Origin: Coleofasciculus sp. LEGE 07092
Lineage (GTDB): Bacteria > Cyanobacteriota > Cyanobacteriia > Cyanobacteriales > Coleofasciculaceae
DNA length: 53,450 nt
Assembly: GCF_015207375.1 (NCBI RefSeq)
Contig: NZ_JADEWY010000030.1
Location: 1-53,450 of the forward strand
Direction of reading: 5' to 3'
This document shows positions 8,983 through 18,450 of the stretch, piece by piece. A model generated the notes under the pieces. The model did not search any database, was not told the DNA's origin, and saw only the letters and a program-made list of their open reading frames with translations. The translations under genes were made by a program, and so were the position numbers. Within the stretch, counting starts at the first letter, position 1. The number at the start of each line of letters is the position of its first letter.

Positions 8983-11466
8983 ATGTTTGAACGCTTTACA
9001 GATACAGCCATTAAAGTAATTAGGCTTTCTCAAGAGGAAGCCCGTCGCCTCGGTCATAATTTTATAGGTACAGAGCAAATCCTTTTGGGTCTGATTGGAG
9101 AAGGAAATGGTGTTGCGGCAAAAGTCTTGCACTCGGTGGGGGTTACGCTCAAAGATACAAGAGTAGAAATTGAAAAAATTATTGGTCGCGGTTCGGGCTT
9201 TGTTGCTGTTGACATTCCTTTTACCCCGAGGAGTAAGCGTGTCCTTGAGCTGTCCCTGGCAGAATCTCGCACTTTGGGGAGCGACTACGTTAGCACCGAA
9301 CACTTGCTGCTAGGACTGCTTCGAGATGGAGAGGGTGTGGCAGCAAAAGTACTCTTAAACCTGAGGGTTGATGCCAAAGAAGTTCGGACTAAAGTGCTTC
9401 AGATGCTGTCTGAAATGACACCTACCCTAACCAATAGTAGTAGTAGTCGTACCCGCACAAAAACCTTAACCCTCGACGAATATGGCATCAACTTGACTCA
9501 ACTGGCAGCGCAGGGCAAGCTTGATCCAGTAGTGGGTCGCCAAAAAGAAGTTGAGCGAATTATTCAAATACTGGGTCGTCGCACCAAAAATAATCCGATC
9601 TTGATAGGAGAGCCAGGAGTCGGTAAAACCGCCCTGGCAGAAGGGCTAGCTCAACGGATTGTCAACAACGATATTCCTGATCGCCTTCAAGGTAAGCAGG
9701 TTCTTACATTAGAAATAGGTTCCTTGCTTGCAGGCACTAAGTACCGAGGCGAGTTTGAAGAGCGGCTCAAGAAAATCATTGAGGAAATCCGGGCTTGCAA
9801 AAATGTAATTGTAGTTATTGACGAGGTTCATACGTTAGTTGGGGCAGGGGCAGTTTCAGGTTCCCTTGATGCCGCTAATATCCTTAAGCCTGCTCTGGCG
9901 CGGGGCGAACTTCAGTGTATTGGTGCAACCACTCTTGATGAATACCGTCAGTATATTGAGCGGGATGCAGCCTTAGAACGTCGTTTCCAACCAGTGATGG
10001 TGAATGAACCCAGCGTTGAGGAAACAATTGAAATTTTATACGGATTGCGCGATCGCTACGAGCAACACCACCGACTCAAAATTTCAGACCTTGCCCTAGA
10101 CGCTGCCGTTAAGCTCTCAAACCGATATATCTGCGATCGCTACTTGCCCGATAAAGCGATTGACCTGATTGATGAAGCGGGTTCTCGGGTTCGGATACTC
10201 AACTCTAAAGTGCCATCCGCTGCCAAAAGCCTTAATAAAGAACTCCGTCAACTCCTCAAGGATAAAGATGAGGCTATTGCATCCCAAGAGTTTAGCAAGG
10301 CAGGAAAACTGCGCGATCGCGAATTAGCCCTTCAGACAGAGATTCGGGCGCTCATTCCAGACAATAGCCTCAACTCTACCGATACTGAGTATACTCCCGT
10401 CGTCGTCGATGAAGAGGACATCGCCCACATTGTCGCCTCATGGACGGGAATCCCAGTCAACAAATTGACCGAATCCGAGTCTGAAAAGCTGCTTCAGATG
10501 GAAGATATCCTACATACTCGGCTCATTGGTCAAGAAGAAGCCGTCAATGCCATTTCCCGGGCAGTACGTCGCGCCCGCGTTGGCATTAGTAACCCTAATC
10601 GACCGATTGCCAGTTTTATTTTCTCAGGTCCAACAGGGGTAGGTAAAACAGAACTTGCCAAGTCACTAGCAGCTTATTTTTACGGGGATCAAGCAGCCAT
10701 GATTCGGTTAGATATGTCCGAATACATGGAGCGTCACACTATCTCCAAGCTCATCGGTTCTCCTCCCGGTTATATCGGTTACGACGAAGGGGGACAATTA
10801 ACCGAAGCCGTCCGCCGTCGTCCCTATACGGTAGTGCTACTTGACGAAATTGAAAAAGCACACCCTGACGTGTTCAATCTGCTGCTGCAAATCCTAGAAG
10901 ACGGTCGTTTAACGGATACCAAGGGTCGCATTGTGGACTTTAAGAACACATTGTTGATTATGACCTCCAATATTGGTTCTAGGGTGATTGAAAAAGGCGG
11001 CGGGGGTTTGGGGTTTGAGACGGCTGAAAATCAAGCTGACTCTCACTACAGATACATTTGCTCCCTGGTGAATGAAGAACTTAAAGCCTATTTCCGTCCA
11101 GAGTTCCTCAACCGTCTCGATGAAATCATTGTCTTCCGGCAACTGACCAAGGATGAAGTTAAACAAATTTCCTCTATCCTTTTAGGTGAGGTACGTAGCC
11201 GTTTGCTGGAGCAAGGAATTACTCTGGAGGTCACTGAACGATTTAAAGACCGCTTGGTGGAAGAAGGGTATGATCCCAGTTACGGAGCACGTCCTCTGCG
11301 TCGGGCTATCACCCGCTTGTTGGAAGACTGTCTCGCTGAGGAAATCCTGAGCGATCGCCTCAATGATGGAGATACTGTTATTGTTGATGTAGATGATGAT
11401 GGTCAAATTAAAGTTACTCAGGGCGATCAGCGAGAATTATTGCCGCCAGAAGTATTGACAATATAA
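8983..11466 (+). CDS. clpC: ClpC-type AAA+ unfoldase (Clp protease ATP-binding subunit)
   Basis: The 827-aa protein is a full-length Hsp100/ClpC unfoldase that would feed substrates to ClpP. Two Clp N-repeats fill residues 1-145. The first AAA+ domain has Walker A GEPGVGKT and Walker [14 protein letters not shown]-type coiled segment ([20 protein letters not shown]) lies near residue 430. The second AAA+ domain has GPTGVGKT and [13 protein letters not shown]. The ClpP-docking loop GLGF is present, so it should work with ClpP. It differs from the usual cyanobacterial ClpC at many positions (for example [16 protein letters not shown]), which suggests a second, divergent paralogue. An AAGGA ribosome site precedes the ATG. 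The gene follows the 77-aa gene. Confidence 0.9.
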   Translation: MFERFTDTAIKVIRLSQEEARRLGHNFIGTEQILLGLIGEGNGVAAKVLHSVGVTLKDTRVEIEKIIGRGSGFVAVDIPFTPRSKRVLELSLAESRTLGSDYVSTEHLLLGLLRDGEGVAAKVLLNLRVDAKEVRTKVLQMLSEMTPTLTNSSSSRTRTKTLTLDEYGINLTQLAAQGKLDPVVGRQKEVERIIQILGRRTKNNPILIGEPGVGKTALAEGLAQRIVNNDIPDRLQGKQVLTLEIGSLLAGTKYRGEFEERLKKIIEEIRACKNVIVVIDEVHTLVGAGAVSGSLDAANILKPALARGELQCIGATTLDEYRQYIERDAALERRFQPVMVNEPSVEETIEILYGLRDRYEQHHRLKISDLALDAAVKLSNRYICDRYLPDKAIDLIDEAGSRVRILNSKVPSAAKSLNKELRQLLKDKDEAIASQEFSKAGKLRDRELALQTEIRALIPDNSLNSTDTEYTPVVVDEEDIAHIVASWTGIPVNKLTESESEKLLQMEDILHTRLIGQEEAVNAISRAVRRARVGISNPNRPIASFIFSGPTGVGKTELAKSLAAYFYGDQAAMIRLDMSEYMERHTISKLIGSPPGYIGYDEGGQLTEAVRRRPYTVVLLDEIEKAHPDVFNLLLQILEDGRLTDTKGRIVDFKNTLLIMTSNIGSRVIEKGGGGLGFETAENQADSHYRYICSLVNEELKAYFRPEFLNRLDEIIVFRQLTKDEVKQISSILLGEVRSRLLEQGITLEVTERFKDRLVEEGYDPSYGARPLRRAITRLLEDCLAEEILSDRLNDGDTVIVDVDDDGQIKVTQGDQRELLPPEVLTI

Positions 11467-11570
11467 AGGGTTTAACACGTTCTTGTCACTTAAAAGGCCA
11501 GACAAGTTCGGATGCACAGGGAGGAGAAAACAATCACAAGCCAATCTACAGCAAGAGAAGAGGATTTTCA

Positions 11571-11804
11571 ATGAACAAGTTAACCAAAATTGTTAAAGAA
11601 ACCTTTGGTAATCCTGACAAAGAGGGCTACTTCAGTGGGGCTTATATCTTCTGTGACGGCACAGCCGAGTTTGTCTGTGGGTATCAAGCCCCTGCTGGTA
11701 AGAGCAACGGTAGCGAAGAATACTGCAACGTCATGCCAGCGACTCCTCAACAGGTCTATGATAAATATGGAAAAGTGTGCGAACAGCCTCAGAATAGGGT
11801 TTAG
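11571..11804 (+). CDS. Small hypothetical protein
   Basis: The 77-aa product begins MNKLTKIVKETFGNPDKEGY and has three Cys residues (FCDGTAEFVCGYQ and EEYCNVMP). I recognise no family. A GAGAAGAGGA sequence upstream is a plausible ribosome site. It lies about 100 bases after the clpC-like gene on the same strand and could share its transcript. It converges on the broken gene at 11810-12358. Confidence 0.6.
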   Translation: MNKLTKIVKETFGNPDKEGYFSGAYIFCDGTAEFVCGYQAPAGKSNGSEEYCNVMPATPQQVYDKYGKVCEQPQNRV

Positions 11805-11809
11805 CCTAA

Positions 11810-12358
11810 CTACCCCATCCCTGCTCTACGGATAATTTCTGTGACTTCCGTTGCCATCCTGGCATCCAGTTCAAGCACCTCGCGCTTTACCTCTCTGGGT
11901 TAGAGTCTCTTTGCTCCCTTGATTGCCATGCTAAAGGTAATGAGTTCATCTGCACCTCCAGCATTTGGCTTAACAAATTGCACCAACGCCACATAAACAG
12001 CTTCAGCTCGGTTGCGCATTTGGGTAACACCATTACCCAGCTTAGAGAGGATGACAATAGAACTTATTTTATTCTGCAAATCCAACTCTTCCAGAGCAAG
12101 ATCCGTTAAACGAGCCGCATCTGAACCCATGGCTCTGATCACAGTTTCTAAACTATGCCACTGTACACCCGGTAGTCGCGATGATTGGGGGATGTAATAA
12201 TGCCAACCCAACATTGAGATCATGCGAGCTAAATCATAGGCTGTTATCGTGTTCTCGTCCTGATGCCTCTGGGAAACTCCTTTGAGGATGAGTCGTTGTT
12301 TTGCCAAAAAATCTGGGCTATGTAGGGCTTGCTGCACAAACTGGAAACCCTCATACAT
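11810..12358 (-). pseudogene. C-terminal remnant of a conserved cyanobacterial protein, possibly serine-hydrolase-like
   Basis: The open frame 12358-11900 codes 152 aa with a coherent fold-like sequence (TITAYDLARMISMLGWHYYI, then VILSKLGNGVTQMRNRAEAV). An in-frame TAA at 11900 ends it after KGAKRL. The same frame continues past the stop with 29 more sensible residues (PREVKREVLELDARMATEV...) to a TAG at 11810. A stop also sits just before the ATG, so the N-terminus is probably lost. The pattern AYDLARMISMLG...LSKLGNG recalls class A beta-lactamase-like serine hydrolases, but the catalytic N-terminal part is absent and this assignment is weak. The gene looks inactive. Confidence 0.55.
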
Positions 12359-12409
12359 TAAGGGTTAGAGGACGATTAAAAGTGAATAAAGTGCAAGGTT
12401 TTTGCACGA

Positions 12410-13864
12410 CTAAAAACGCTGCCCCAAAGAGAAATGGAACTCTACATCACCTTGCTCGCTAATAGCAAATTCTGCCTGTCCAGTCGTGAAACTAGTATAA
12501 GCACGTAATCCCAGACCAAAACCCCATCCTTCACCAGGTTTATCCCGCATTAAACCCGGTTTGCCAAATACCTCATCTTGGGTATCTAGTACATTGCCGT
12601 AGTCTATAAACAAACTTCCGCCAAGGTCAATTGCCTCGTCAAATGCCGTCAAAGAAGTAATAGGAAAGCGATACTCTGCCGTTGCCTGAATATAGCTTTG
12701 ACCCGTCCCTATTTCACCACCACTGTAACCCCGAACGGAACTAGCACCACCTAAACTAAACGCTTCGTAGAAAGGCGCGTCGCCAAAAATATGACCGCCC
12801 TGCAAGTTCAACACTAGGGTACGAGAACCTTCGGCAAACCCGAACAAAGAAAGCGGAATGAATTGAGTGGCGCTGGCATTAACACGAGTCATCGAAATCT
12901 CGGCATCACCAACCGGAATCGACTGATCTAATCCTAATCGGATTCGGGTTCCCTCACTGGGGTTGCGGGGGCTATTCCGGGTGTCGTACTGAGCAGCAAG
13001 ATTGAGAGTTAGCAGTTCGTCTTGTCCATCATCACTAATCGTCAGGGGATTACCCAACTCATCCACAGGTGCTAAATCGGAGGTAAAGACATCATCCCGA
13101 ACCGAGACGCGCTGATAGGTGACACCAACAGTGGTATCCACCGTACCGATGGGAATGTACCCTTCTACCCCACCACCGAGGCGATGTACCCAAGGAGTAT
13201 CACCCCCAGGAAGTTCTACATTGCGATCGCCTTCTGCCAGTGCCGTAGAATAGGAACGTTGGTTGAAACCACTTACGGCAAACCCCTGTCGCGGATCGTC
13301 CGTCACCTGAACATAACCTAAATACAGCCCCAGCACCGATTCACCCCCTTTAAGTTCCAGCGCCAGACGTTGCGTATCGCCCAAATTCAGTTGAGAACCC
13401 ACAGTGATGTTAGTGCCACCGCGCAAGTCTGAGGCGGCGGGGGTGATGGGCGCACTCGTCGGTCCTTGAGATGCAGTGGGGTTGGGAAGCTTTGAACCAA
13501 TGTAAAATGATAAGGTTTCTTCTTCCTCGAAGGGATTTCGCTGCGCCAGAGGACTTGCCGGATCGACACAGGCGCGATCAGCAGGATTTAAAGATTGTTG
13601 TGCTACGGGGTGAAAACGGGGCTCGGGCCAAGGCAGGAAGGCGGAAATAGGCGGGGTTTGAGTCTGTGGGGTTGAACGATTAATGGAGTAAGCTTCACAG
13701 CTCGTTTGTGTCCAGCTAGGAGTGGCAACTAGCAAACTGATGGACGTAGTTGCCAATGACAGCAGCAGTGATGAAGCAATCGGCTTCCCTAAATCCCCTG
13801 GCTTTTGCATCGGTTTGTTCCTCACAACCTTGAACGGCTTCTGACGATGGATGTTGCAGCGCAA
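12410..13864 (-). CDS. Omp85/ShlB-type outer-membrane beta-barrel protein lacking clear POTRA domains
   Basis: The 484-aa protein has a signal peptide (SLLLSLATTSISLLVATPSW); a start at the internal Met at 13810 would shorten the leader and is equally possible. Residues about 55-140 are rich in Pro, Ser and Thr with no recognisable POTRA repeat. From about residue 145 the sequence alternates as outer-membrane beta strands. The Omp85 barrel motif ASSVRGYSGGEIGTGQ (the VRGY loop) is present near residue 375. It ends with a strand closing in FHFSLGQRF, as expected for an outer-membrane barrel. Omp85 proteins usually have one to five POTRA domains, so their lack is odd. Its cargo is unknown. Confidence 0.8.
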   Translation of the reverse strand: MRCNIHRQKPFKVVRNKPMQKPGDLGKPIASSLLLSLATTSISLLVATPSWTQTSCEAYSINRSTPQTQTPPISAFLPWPEPRFHPVAQQSLNPADRACVDPASPLAQRNPFEEEETLSFYIGSKLPNPTASQGPTSAPITPAASDLRGGTNITVGSQLNLGDTQRLALELKGGESVLGLYLGYVQVTDDPRQGFAVSGFNQRSYSTALAEGDRNVELPGGDTPWVHRLGGGVEGYIPIGTVDTTVGVTYQRVSVRDDVFTSDLAPVDELGNPLTISDDGQDELLTLNLAAQYDTRNSPRNPSEGTRIRLGLDQSIPVGDAEISMTRVNASATQFIPLSLFGFAEGSRTLVLNLQGGHIFGDAPFYEAFSLGGASSVRGYSGGEIGTGQSYIQATAEYRFPITSLTAFDEAIDLGGSLFIDYGNVLDTQDEVFGKPGLMRDKPGEGWGFGLGLRAYTSFTTGQAEFAISEQGDVEFHFSLGQRF

Positions 13865-14162
13865 CCGTATAGGATAATCATAGATTCATTAGGGGAGGCT
13901 TCATCTAAATAAAGCGATCGCTAAGAACCAGATATTGCACTAGTGCAAGAAGGCAGCTATGCAGGAGGCAGAAGGCTCCAAGGAAAGAAAGCCTGTAGAG
14001 AAAACTTTATAAACCGTAATTTCCCGGACAGTTTTAGCCAACCGAGTTAAGCTGGCTGATGGATAATGAGGAAACCCTGAATTCTGGTATTGGCACCTTC
14101 TGACTCCAGCCATTAGATTAGCGGAGGTGGATGTCAACTCCTCAGTAGTAATACTTCAGCTT

Positions 14163-16754
14163 ATGGATAACACCTTTTTTAAGCCCAATCCCACAGAACC
14201 CGTACAATCCAATCTCCATCCCACGGAACCCGTTGAGATTCAGGTGGAAGATGATCGCACTGGCATGACGGTGGAGACGCTCAAACGAGCCTTCGCCGAT
14301 AATTTATACTACATCCAGGGCAAAAACGAGTATTTGGCGACACCCCACGATTACTATATGGCTCTGGCGTATACAGTGCGGGATCGGCTGCTCTATCGAT
14401 GGATCAATACGACCACGACTTACCTGCAAAATGATGTCAAGACAGTCTATTACCTGTCGGCAGAGTTCTTGATGGGTCGCCAGCTCGACAATAACCTACT
14501 GAACTTGGGTTTATACGAACGGGCTCGCCAAGCTGTCAAAGAATCTGGACTCGACCTAAGCGACTTGAGAAATCTCGAAGCTGAACCCGGACTGGGTAAT
14601 GGCGGTTTAGGGCGTTTGGCGGCTTGCTTTTTAGACTCCCTAGCCACCTTAGCCATTCCAGCAGTCGGCTACGGAATTCGCTACGAATTCGGTATTTTTG
14701 ATCAACGGATTGAGGAAGGTGTTCAAGTCGAACACCCCGACAAGTGGCTTCGCTTCGGCAACCCTTGGGAAATCCGACACCCGGAACTAACCGTTGAAGT
14801 GATGTTTGGGGGACACACCGAAGGCTACCATGATGAGAAAGGTCGCTATCGAGTGCGTTGGATGCCCGAGCGGAAAATCATGGGAATGCCCTATGATACA
14901 CCGGTGCCGGGATACCACAACAATACAGTGAACACCCTGCGTCTTTGGCGGGCAGGAGCGAGTGAAGAATTCGACTTCCAGGTTTTCGACAGCGGCGACT
15001 ACGCTGGTGCCGTAACGGGCAAAATATTCTCCGAGAATATCTCAAAAGTTCTCTATCCCAACGACAACACCTCCCAAGGGAAGCAACTGCGACTAGAACA
15101 GCAGTATTTCTTCGTAAGCTGTTCGTTACAAGACATTATCAACAATTACCGCCGCACCCACGGCAATTTTGATAACTTTCACGAAAAAGTAGCCATTCAG
15201 CTCAATGACACTCACCCGTCCATTGGTATTGCTGAATTAATGCGGTTGCTGGTGGACAAGTACGACATCGGTTGGAACCGCGCCTGGTATATCACCAAAA
15301 ATACCTTCGCTTACACCAACCACACCCTATTAGCAGAGGCACTAGAGCGCTGGCCCGTTAGCCTATTCCAGAGCCTCTTACCCAGGCACTTAGAGATTAT
15401 CTACGAAATTAACCACCGCTTCTTAGAGCAGGTACGAGCGAAGTATCCAAATGACCCAGAGCGGGTGTCGCGGATGTCTCTAATTGAGGAAGGTTCTCAG
15501 CAGTTTATCCGCATGGCACACCTAGCTTGTATCGGCTGCCACAGCATCAATGGGGTAGCCGCGCTGCACACCGAATTGCTCAAGCATCGAGTGTTGCGAG
15601 ATTTTTACGACTTTTTGCCGGAACGGTTTAACAACAAAACCAACGGCGTTACACCCCGTCGCTGGATTTTGCTGAGTAATCCCCAACTATCGGAACTCAT
15701 TACCGAAAAGATTGGCAAGACTTGGGTAACTCACTTAGAAGAACTACAGAAGCTAGAAGCCTTTGTAGACGATCCGGAGTTTCGCCGCCGCTTCTGGTCA
15801 ATTAAGCAGGAGCATAAGCAAGAGCTCGTGGATTATATTCTTCTATTCAACGATGTGGAAGTCGATCCAAATTCCCTGTTTGATGTTCAGGTGAAGCGGC
15901 TGCACGAATACAAGCGCCAGTTGCTAAATGTTCTCTACATCATCACCCTCTACAACCGGATCAAGCGGAATCCAGGTTTGCAAATCCTGCCGAGAACCTT
16001 TATTTTTGCAGGCAAGGCGGCTCCTGGCTACTTTATGGCTAAATTAATTATCCGGTTGATCAATGCCGTAGCCAAAGTGGTTAACAACGACACCGATGTT
16101 GCTGATCGTCTCAAGGTGGTATTCGTAGAAGGGTTCTCTGTATCTTTAGGTCAAAAGATTTATCCGGCTGCCAATCTCTCGGAGCAAATTTCTACAGCGG
16201 GTAAGGAAGCCTCCGGTACTGGCAATATGAAGTTTGCCCTCAATGGAGCGCTCACTATCGGCACCCTAGATGGTGCCAACATTGAAATTCGAGAGGTGGT
16301 AGGAAATGACAACTTCTTCCTGTTTGGCTTGACGGATGAAGAAGTGTTTGATCTCAAGGCGAAGGGATACCAACCGTTGGACTATTACAACAACAACGCC
16401 CAACTCAAAGAAGTAATCGATCGCATTGCGGCTGGTGACTTCTCAGATGGTAATCGGGAGGTGTTCAAACCCATTGTGGATTCGCTGCTCTACCACGACG
16501 AGTATCTGCTCTTAGCTGACTATCAATCCTATATTGATTGTCAGGAACGAGTGAGCCAAGCTTACCGCGATCAGGATAACTGGATTCGGATGTCGATTCT
16601 CAATACGGCTCGCATGGGTAAGTTTTCGTCAGACCGCACGATTCGACAATATTGTCAAGAGATTTGGAACGTGGAGCCGGTCAAAATTGAACTCGACGAT
16701 TACGATCAAGATGCGGCTGGGTTGAAGGTACTTAATTCGCCACGTCAAGCTTGA
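14163..16754 (+). CDS. glgP: Glycogen/starch/alpha-glucan phosphorylase
   Basis: The enzyme releases glucose-1-phosphate from glycogen using phosphate and pyridoxal phosphate, in the cytoplasm. From the ATG at 14163 it is 863 aa; a GTG at 14127 would add 12 residues. Family blocks are complete: [60 protein letters not shown] and [13 protein letters not shown]. The PLP-binding Lys is in [10 protein letters not shown] near residue 690. The length is typical for bacterial GlgP. It is a single gene with a HIP1-rich neighbourhood, and a run of short tandem repeats follows the stop. Confidence 0.95.
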   Translation: MDNTFFKPNPTEPVQSNLHPTEPVEIQVEDDRTGMTVETLKRAFADNLYYIQGKNEYLATPHDYYMALAYTVRDRLLYRWINTTTTYLQNDVKTVYYLSAEFLMGRQLDNNLLNLGLYERARQAVKESGLDLSDLRNLEAEPGLGNGGLGRLAACFLDSLATLAIPAVGYGIRYEFGIFDQRIEEGVQVEHPDKWLRFGNPWEIRHPELTVEVMFGGHTEGYHDEKGRYRVRWMPERKIMGMPYDTPVPGYHNNTVNTLRLWRAGASEEFDFQVFDSGDYAGAVTGKIFSENISKVLYPNDNTSQGKQLRLEQQYFFVSCSLQDIINNYRRTHGNFDNFHEKVAIQLNDTHPSIGIAELMRLLVDKYDIGWNRAWYITKNTFAYTNHTLLAEALERWPVSLFQSLLPRHLEIIYEINHRFLEQVRAKYPNDPERVSRMSLIEEGSQQFIRMAHLACIGCHSINGVAALHTELLKHRVLRDFYDFLPERFNNKTNGVTPRRWILLSNPQLSELITEKIGKTWVTHLEELQKLEAFVDDPEFRRRFWSIKQEHKQELVDYILLFNDVEVDPNSLFDVQVKRLHEYKRQLLNVLYIITLYNRIKRNPGLQILPRTFIFAGKAAPGYFMAKLIIRLINAVAKVVNNDTDVADRLKVVFVEGFSVSLGQKIYPAANLSEQISTAGKEASGTGNMKFALNGALTIGTLDGANIEIREVVGNDNFFLFGLTDEEVFDLKAKGYQPLDYYNNNAQLKEVIDRIAAGDFSDGNREVFKPIVDSLLYHDEYLLLADYQSYIDCQERVSQAYRDQDNWIRMSILNTARMGKFSSDRTIRQYCQEIWNVEPVKIELDDYDQDAAGLKVLNSPRQA

Positions 16755-17023
16755 TGTGTGCGGAGTAGGGAGTGGGGAGTGGGGAGTGGGGAGTACTTTA
16801 ACGTTACGGCAGGATGCGATCGCAGTCGCTCCCAAACTCCCCAGAAACCCCACTACCGCTAACATTCCCTTTTACTTACAACTCCAGCAAAATTTACAAG
16901 GCAGTAGGACAAGAACCTCAAGTCGTTGCTCGAGATTACCCTTAACTTTCAGACCTTTAAGAGCTCAAGAGTATGCTTTATGCCGCTTCTGTCACTTTCC
17001 GAAATTCTGACCAATTTCCGTCA
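16755..17023. repeat. Non-coding stretch with a 7-bp tandem repeat
   Basis: Nearly four copies of GGGAGTG occur at 16768-16794, a simple repeat that is common between cyanobacterial genes. The rest up to the Uma2 remnant shows no convincing gene in either strand; the open frames there have unnatural composition. Confidence 0.5.
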
Positions 17024-17218
17024 TTACAGCCAACTACACCTAACGCAAGAATCAGGGTTTGACCCCCATTTTTCGGAGTCTGACAGAAGAGGGATATGCT
17101 CTGCCTGTGGCATTGGCTTTTGTATAATTTGACCCTGAATGTACTCGCTAGCGGGTTCGGTTTCGGGAAGCTCCAGAAACTCTTTTAGAGTTAAAGGTTT
17201 AGTGGGTGTCTGTACCAT
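17024..17218 (-). pseudogene. N-terminal remnant of a Uma2-family (DUF820) nuclease-like protein
   Basis: From the Met at 17218 the frame reads MVQTPTKPLTLKEFLELPET, followed by SEYIQGQIIQKPMPQAEH. This is the conserved N-terminus of Uma2-family proteins, a PD-(D/E)XK-like group with many copies in cyanobacteria. Family members are about 190 residues, but here the similarity ends after about 43 residues. The final 20 residues are unrelated. The catalytic region is missing, so it is a dead fragment. Confidence 0.8.
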
Positions 17219-17265
17219 TTGAGATAACCTAGAATTATGCTGGATACCGATATCGTCAGGTAGGA

Positions 17266-17278
17266 TGGGCATTGCCCA
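17266..17278. repeat. Short palindrome TGGGCA-T-TGCCCA
   Basis: This 13-base perfect palindrome lies inside the longer word GATGGGCATTGCCCACC, a motif found scattered in cyanobacterial intergenic DNA. It lies upstream of the Uma2 remnant and may mark repeat-driven rearrangement there. Confidence 0.5.
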
Positions 17279-17396
17279 CCGCAACTTGTGAAACCTTATA
17301 GATTGAGTTTAACGAAGGTAGCGAGAATAAAGGATTAAAACCTATCATCCTGTAGCGATTAGCATTTTTCAAGCCTCACTGCACCGCCGTTTAGAC

Positions 17397-17981
17397 TTAA
17401 ACGAACTTATATAAGGTTTTTAAGAAAAAAGGAATATGATACTTAGGGTTATTACTGTGTTCTGAGTAAAATCTTCCTATTTCTAATAAAACTTGATCTT
17501 TAAAGGCTTTAGGTGAACCAGTCCAGTCACTGGGGGGCTGAACTTGGTTCCAATACTTCTTAGCTTTTTTAATTGTTAGCAAAGCCAGGACTAACTCATC
17601 CTTCCGCGTATCATCTTTTGCTTTTTGAAACTGGTTTTTCCATGAATTTCGCAACTTTTCTAGCTCACTACAATCTAATCCAGAGCAGCAACTAATGCGA
17701 TCAAATGCTCGTTGTAAGTTATTTTGTAAATCAGGATCTATGATAAGTGCATCCGCCATCTCGATATAAATATCTTGAAGAGTAATTCTATTTCCCTTAT
17801 AAATTGGAAGATTAGGAAAATCATTAAACAGTGATTGGAGTTCAGGTATCAGAAAGTATGCTTCTTTATGAATTAAACCTGTAACCCAGATCTGATGGTG
17901 TTCTGTATTTTGTTCCTTGAGCTTGAACTGGTCGTAAAGACTGCGAAAAATTTCTTCGGTATCTGCGAAATGATACAGCAT
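17397..17981 (-). pseudogene. C-terminal part of a TOPRIM-like protein split by a MITE
   Basis: The frame codes 194 aa starting MLYHFADTEEIFRSLYDQFK. The first two codons come from the end of the inserted element (17976-18077), so this is not an original start. Removing the element and one TA joins it in frame to the upstream 131-aa frame: ...QAIDNY then HFADTEEIF. The restored protein would be 313 aa. This part is helical and charged, with LIHKEAYFLIPELQSLF and LVLALLTIKKAKKYWNQ. I recognise no named family. It could still be translated from its ATG at 17981, but no ribosome site is clear. The ATPase gene 18451-19926 lies upstream in the same unit. Confidence 0.75.
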
Positions 17982-18077
17982 TTTCCATGCTGGTGAGGTA
18001 CATTGAGAATAAGACTTTTGCGCTCACAGAGGCTAACCTCGTCTTGTTACTGTACCTCACTAGACTGAAAAATGCTG
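17976..18077. mobile_element. 102-bp MITE with terminal inverted repeats and TA target duplication
   Basis: The element starts CAGCATTTTCCATGCTGG and ends in an inverted copy of nearly the same sequence. Over the outer 23 bases the two ends match at 19 positions, and the match resumes further in (AAGAC and GTCTT). It is flanked by TA on both sides (17974-17975 and 18078-18079). A TA duplication is the hallmark of IS630/Tc1-mariner transposition. The element has no coding capacity, so it would need a transposase from elsewhere. It sits inside a gene: deleting 104 bases (element plus one TA) restores an exact frame. No other copy is visible in this window. Confidence 0.85.
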
Positions 18078-18442
18078 TAGTTATCAATCGCTTGTACTTG
18101 AAGATCTAGGTCTACAACTGCAAAAAGTTTATCGGGATTTAAGTACGAGTTATCTTTGTTTTGATTGTGTAAGTCTAAAAGGGAGAAGTAGCTATCTATT
18201 ACATCTTTGCGATCGCCACAGTTAAAAAATTGTGGTCGATACTGAGTCCACCCTTTTGGCACACACGCCTTATAAAAGTTGGCATCTGGCATTTCTTCCA
18301 TTCTGCCATAGGATTGAGGTGATGGTCTGCCCTGAATTTTTGGAATATCACCTTCACATAGTACAACAATCTTATTTCTAATCCTTCGAGACTGAAGAAT
18401 CGTTTTACAATGTTGCTCTAGCTGTTCTGAGCTAAGACTCAT
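18047..18442 (-). pseudogene. N-terminal part of a TOPRIM-like protein split by a MITE
   Basis: The frame codes 131 aa, of which the last nine (SIFQSSEVQ) come from the inserted element. It starts 8 bases after the stop of the ATPase gene, so the two are cotranscribed. The sequence has a TOPRIM-like pattern: a strand ending in a conserved Glu (KIVVLCEG, E30), and a later strand with D-x-D (FAVVDLDLQ, D111 and D113). TOPRIM domains bind Mg and cut or join DNA in OLD nucleases and topoisomerases. ABC-type ATPases paired with TOPRIM proteins occur in phage-defence systems such as OLD, Gabija and PARIS. The family assignment is from motifs only. Confidence 0.7.
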
Positions 18443-18450
18443 ATTTAGTG

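Noticed and set aside
14450-14656. Antisense frame inside glgP
   Set aside because: It is a shadow of a well supported gene.
16768-16794. Simple GGGAGTG repeats considered as a regulatory site
   Set aside because: Similar runs occur at other gene ends in the window, so it is probably only low-complexity DNA.
18047-18087. Programmed frameshift or read-through as the explanation for the split TOPRIM-like gene
   Set aside because: The 102-bp insert with inverted ends and TA duplication, and the exact restoration on removal, explain the split better.
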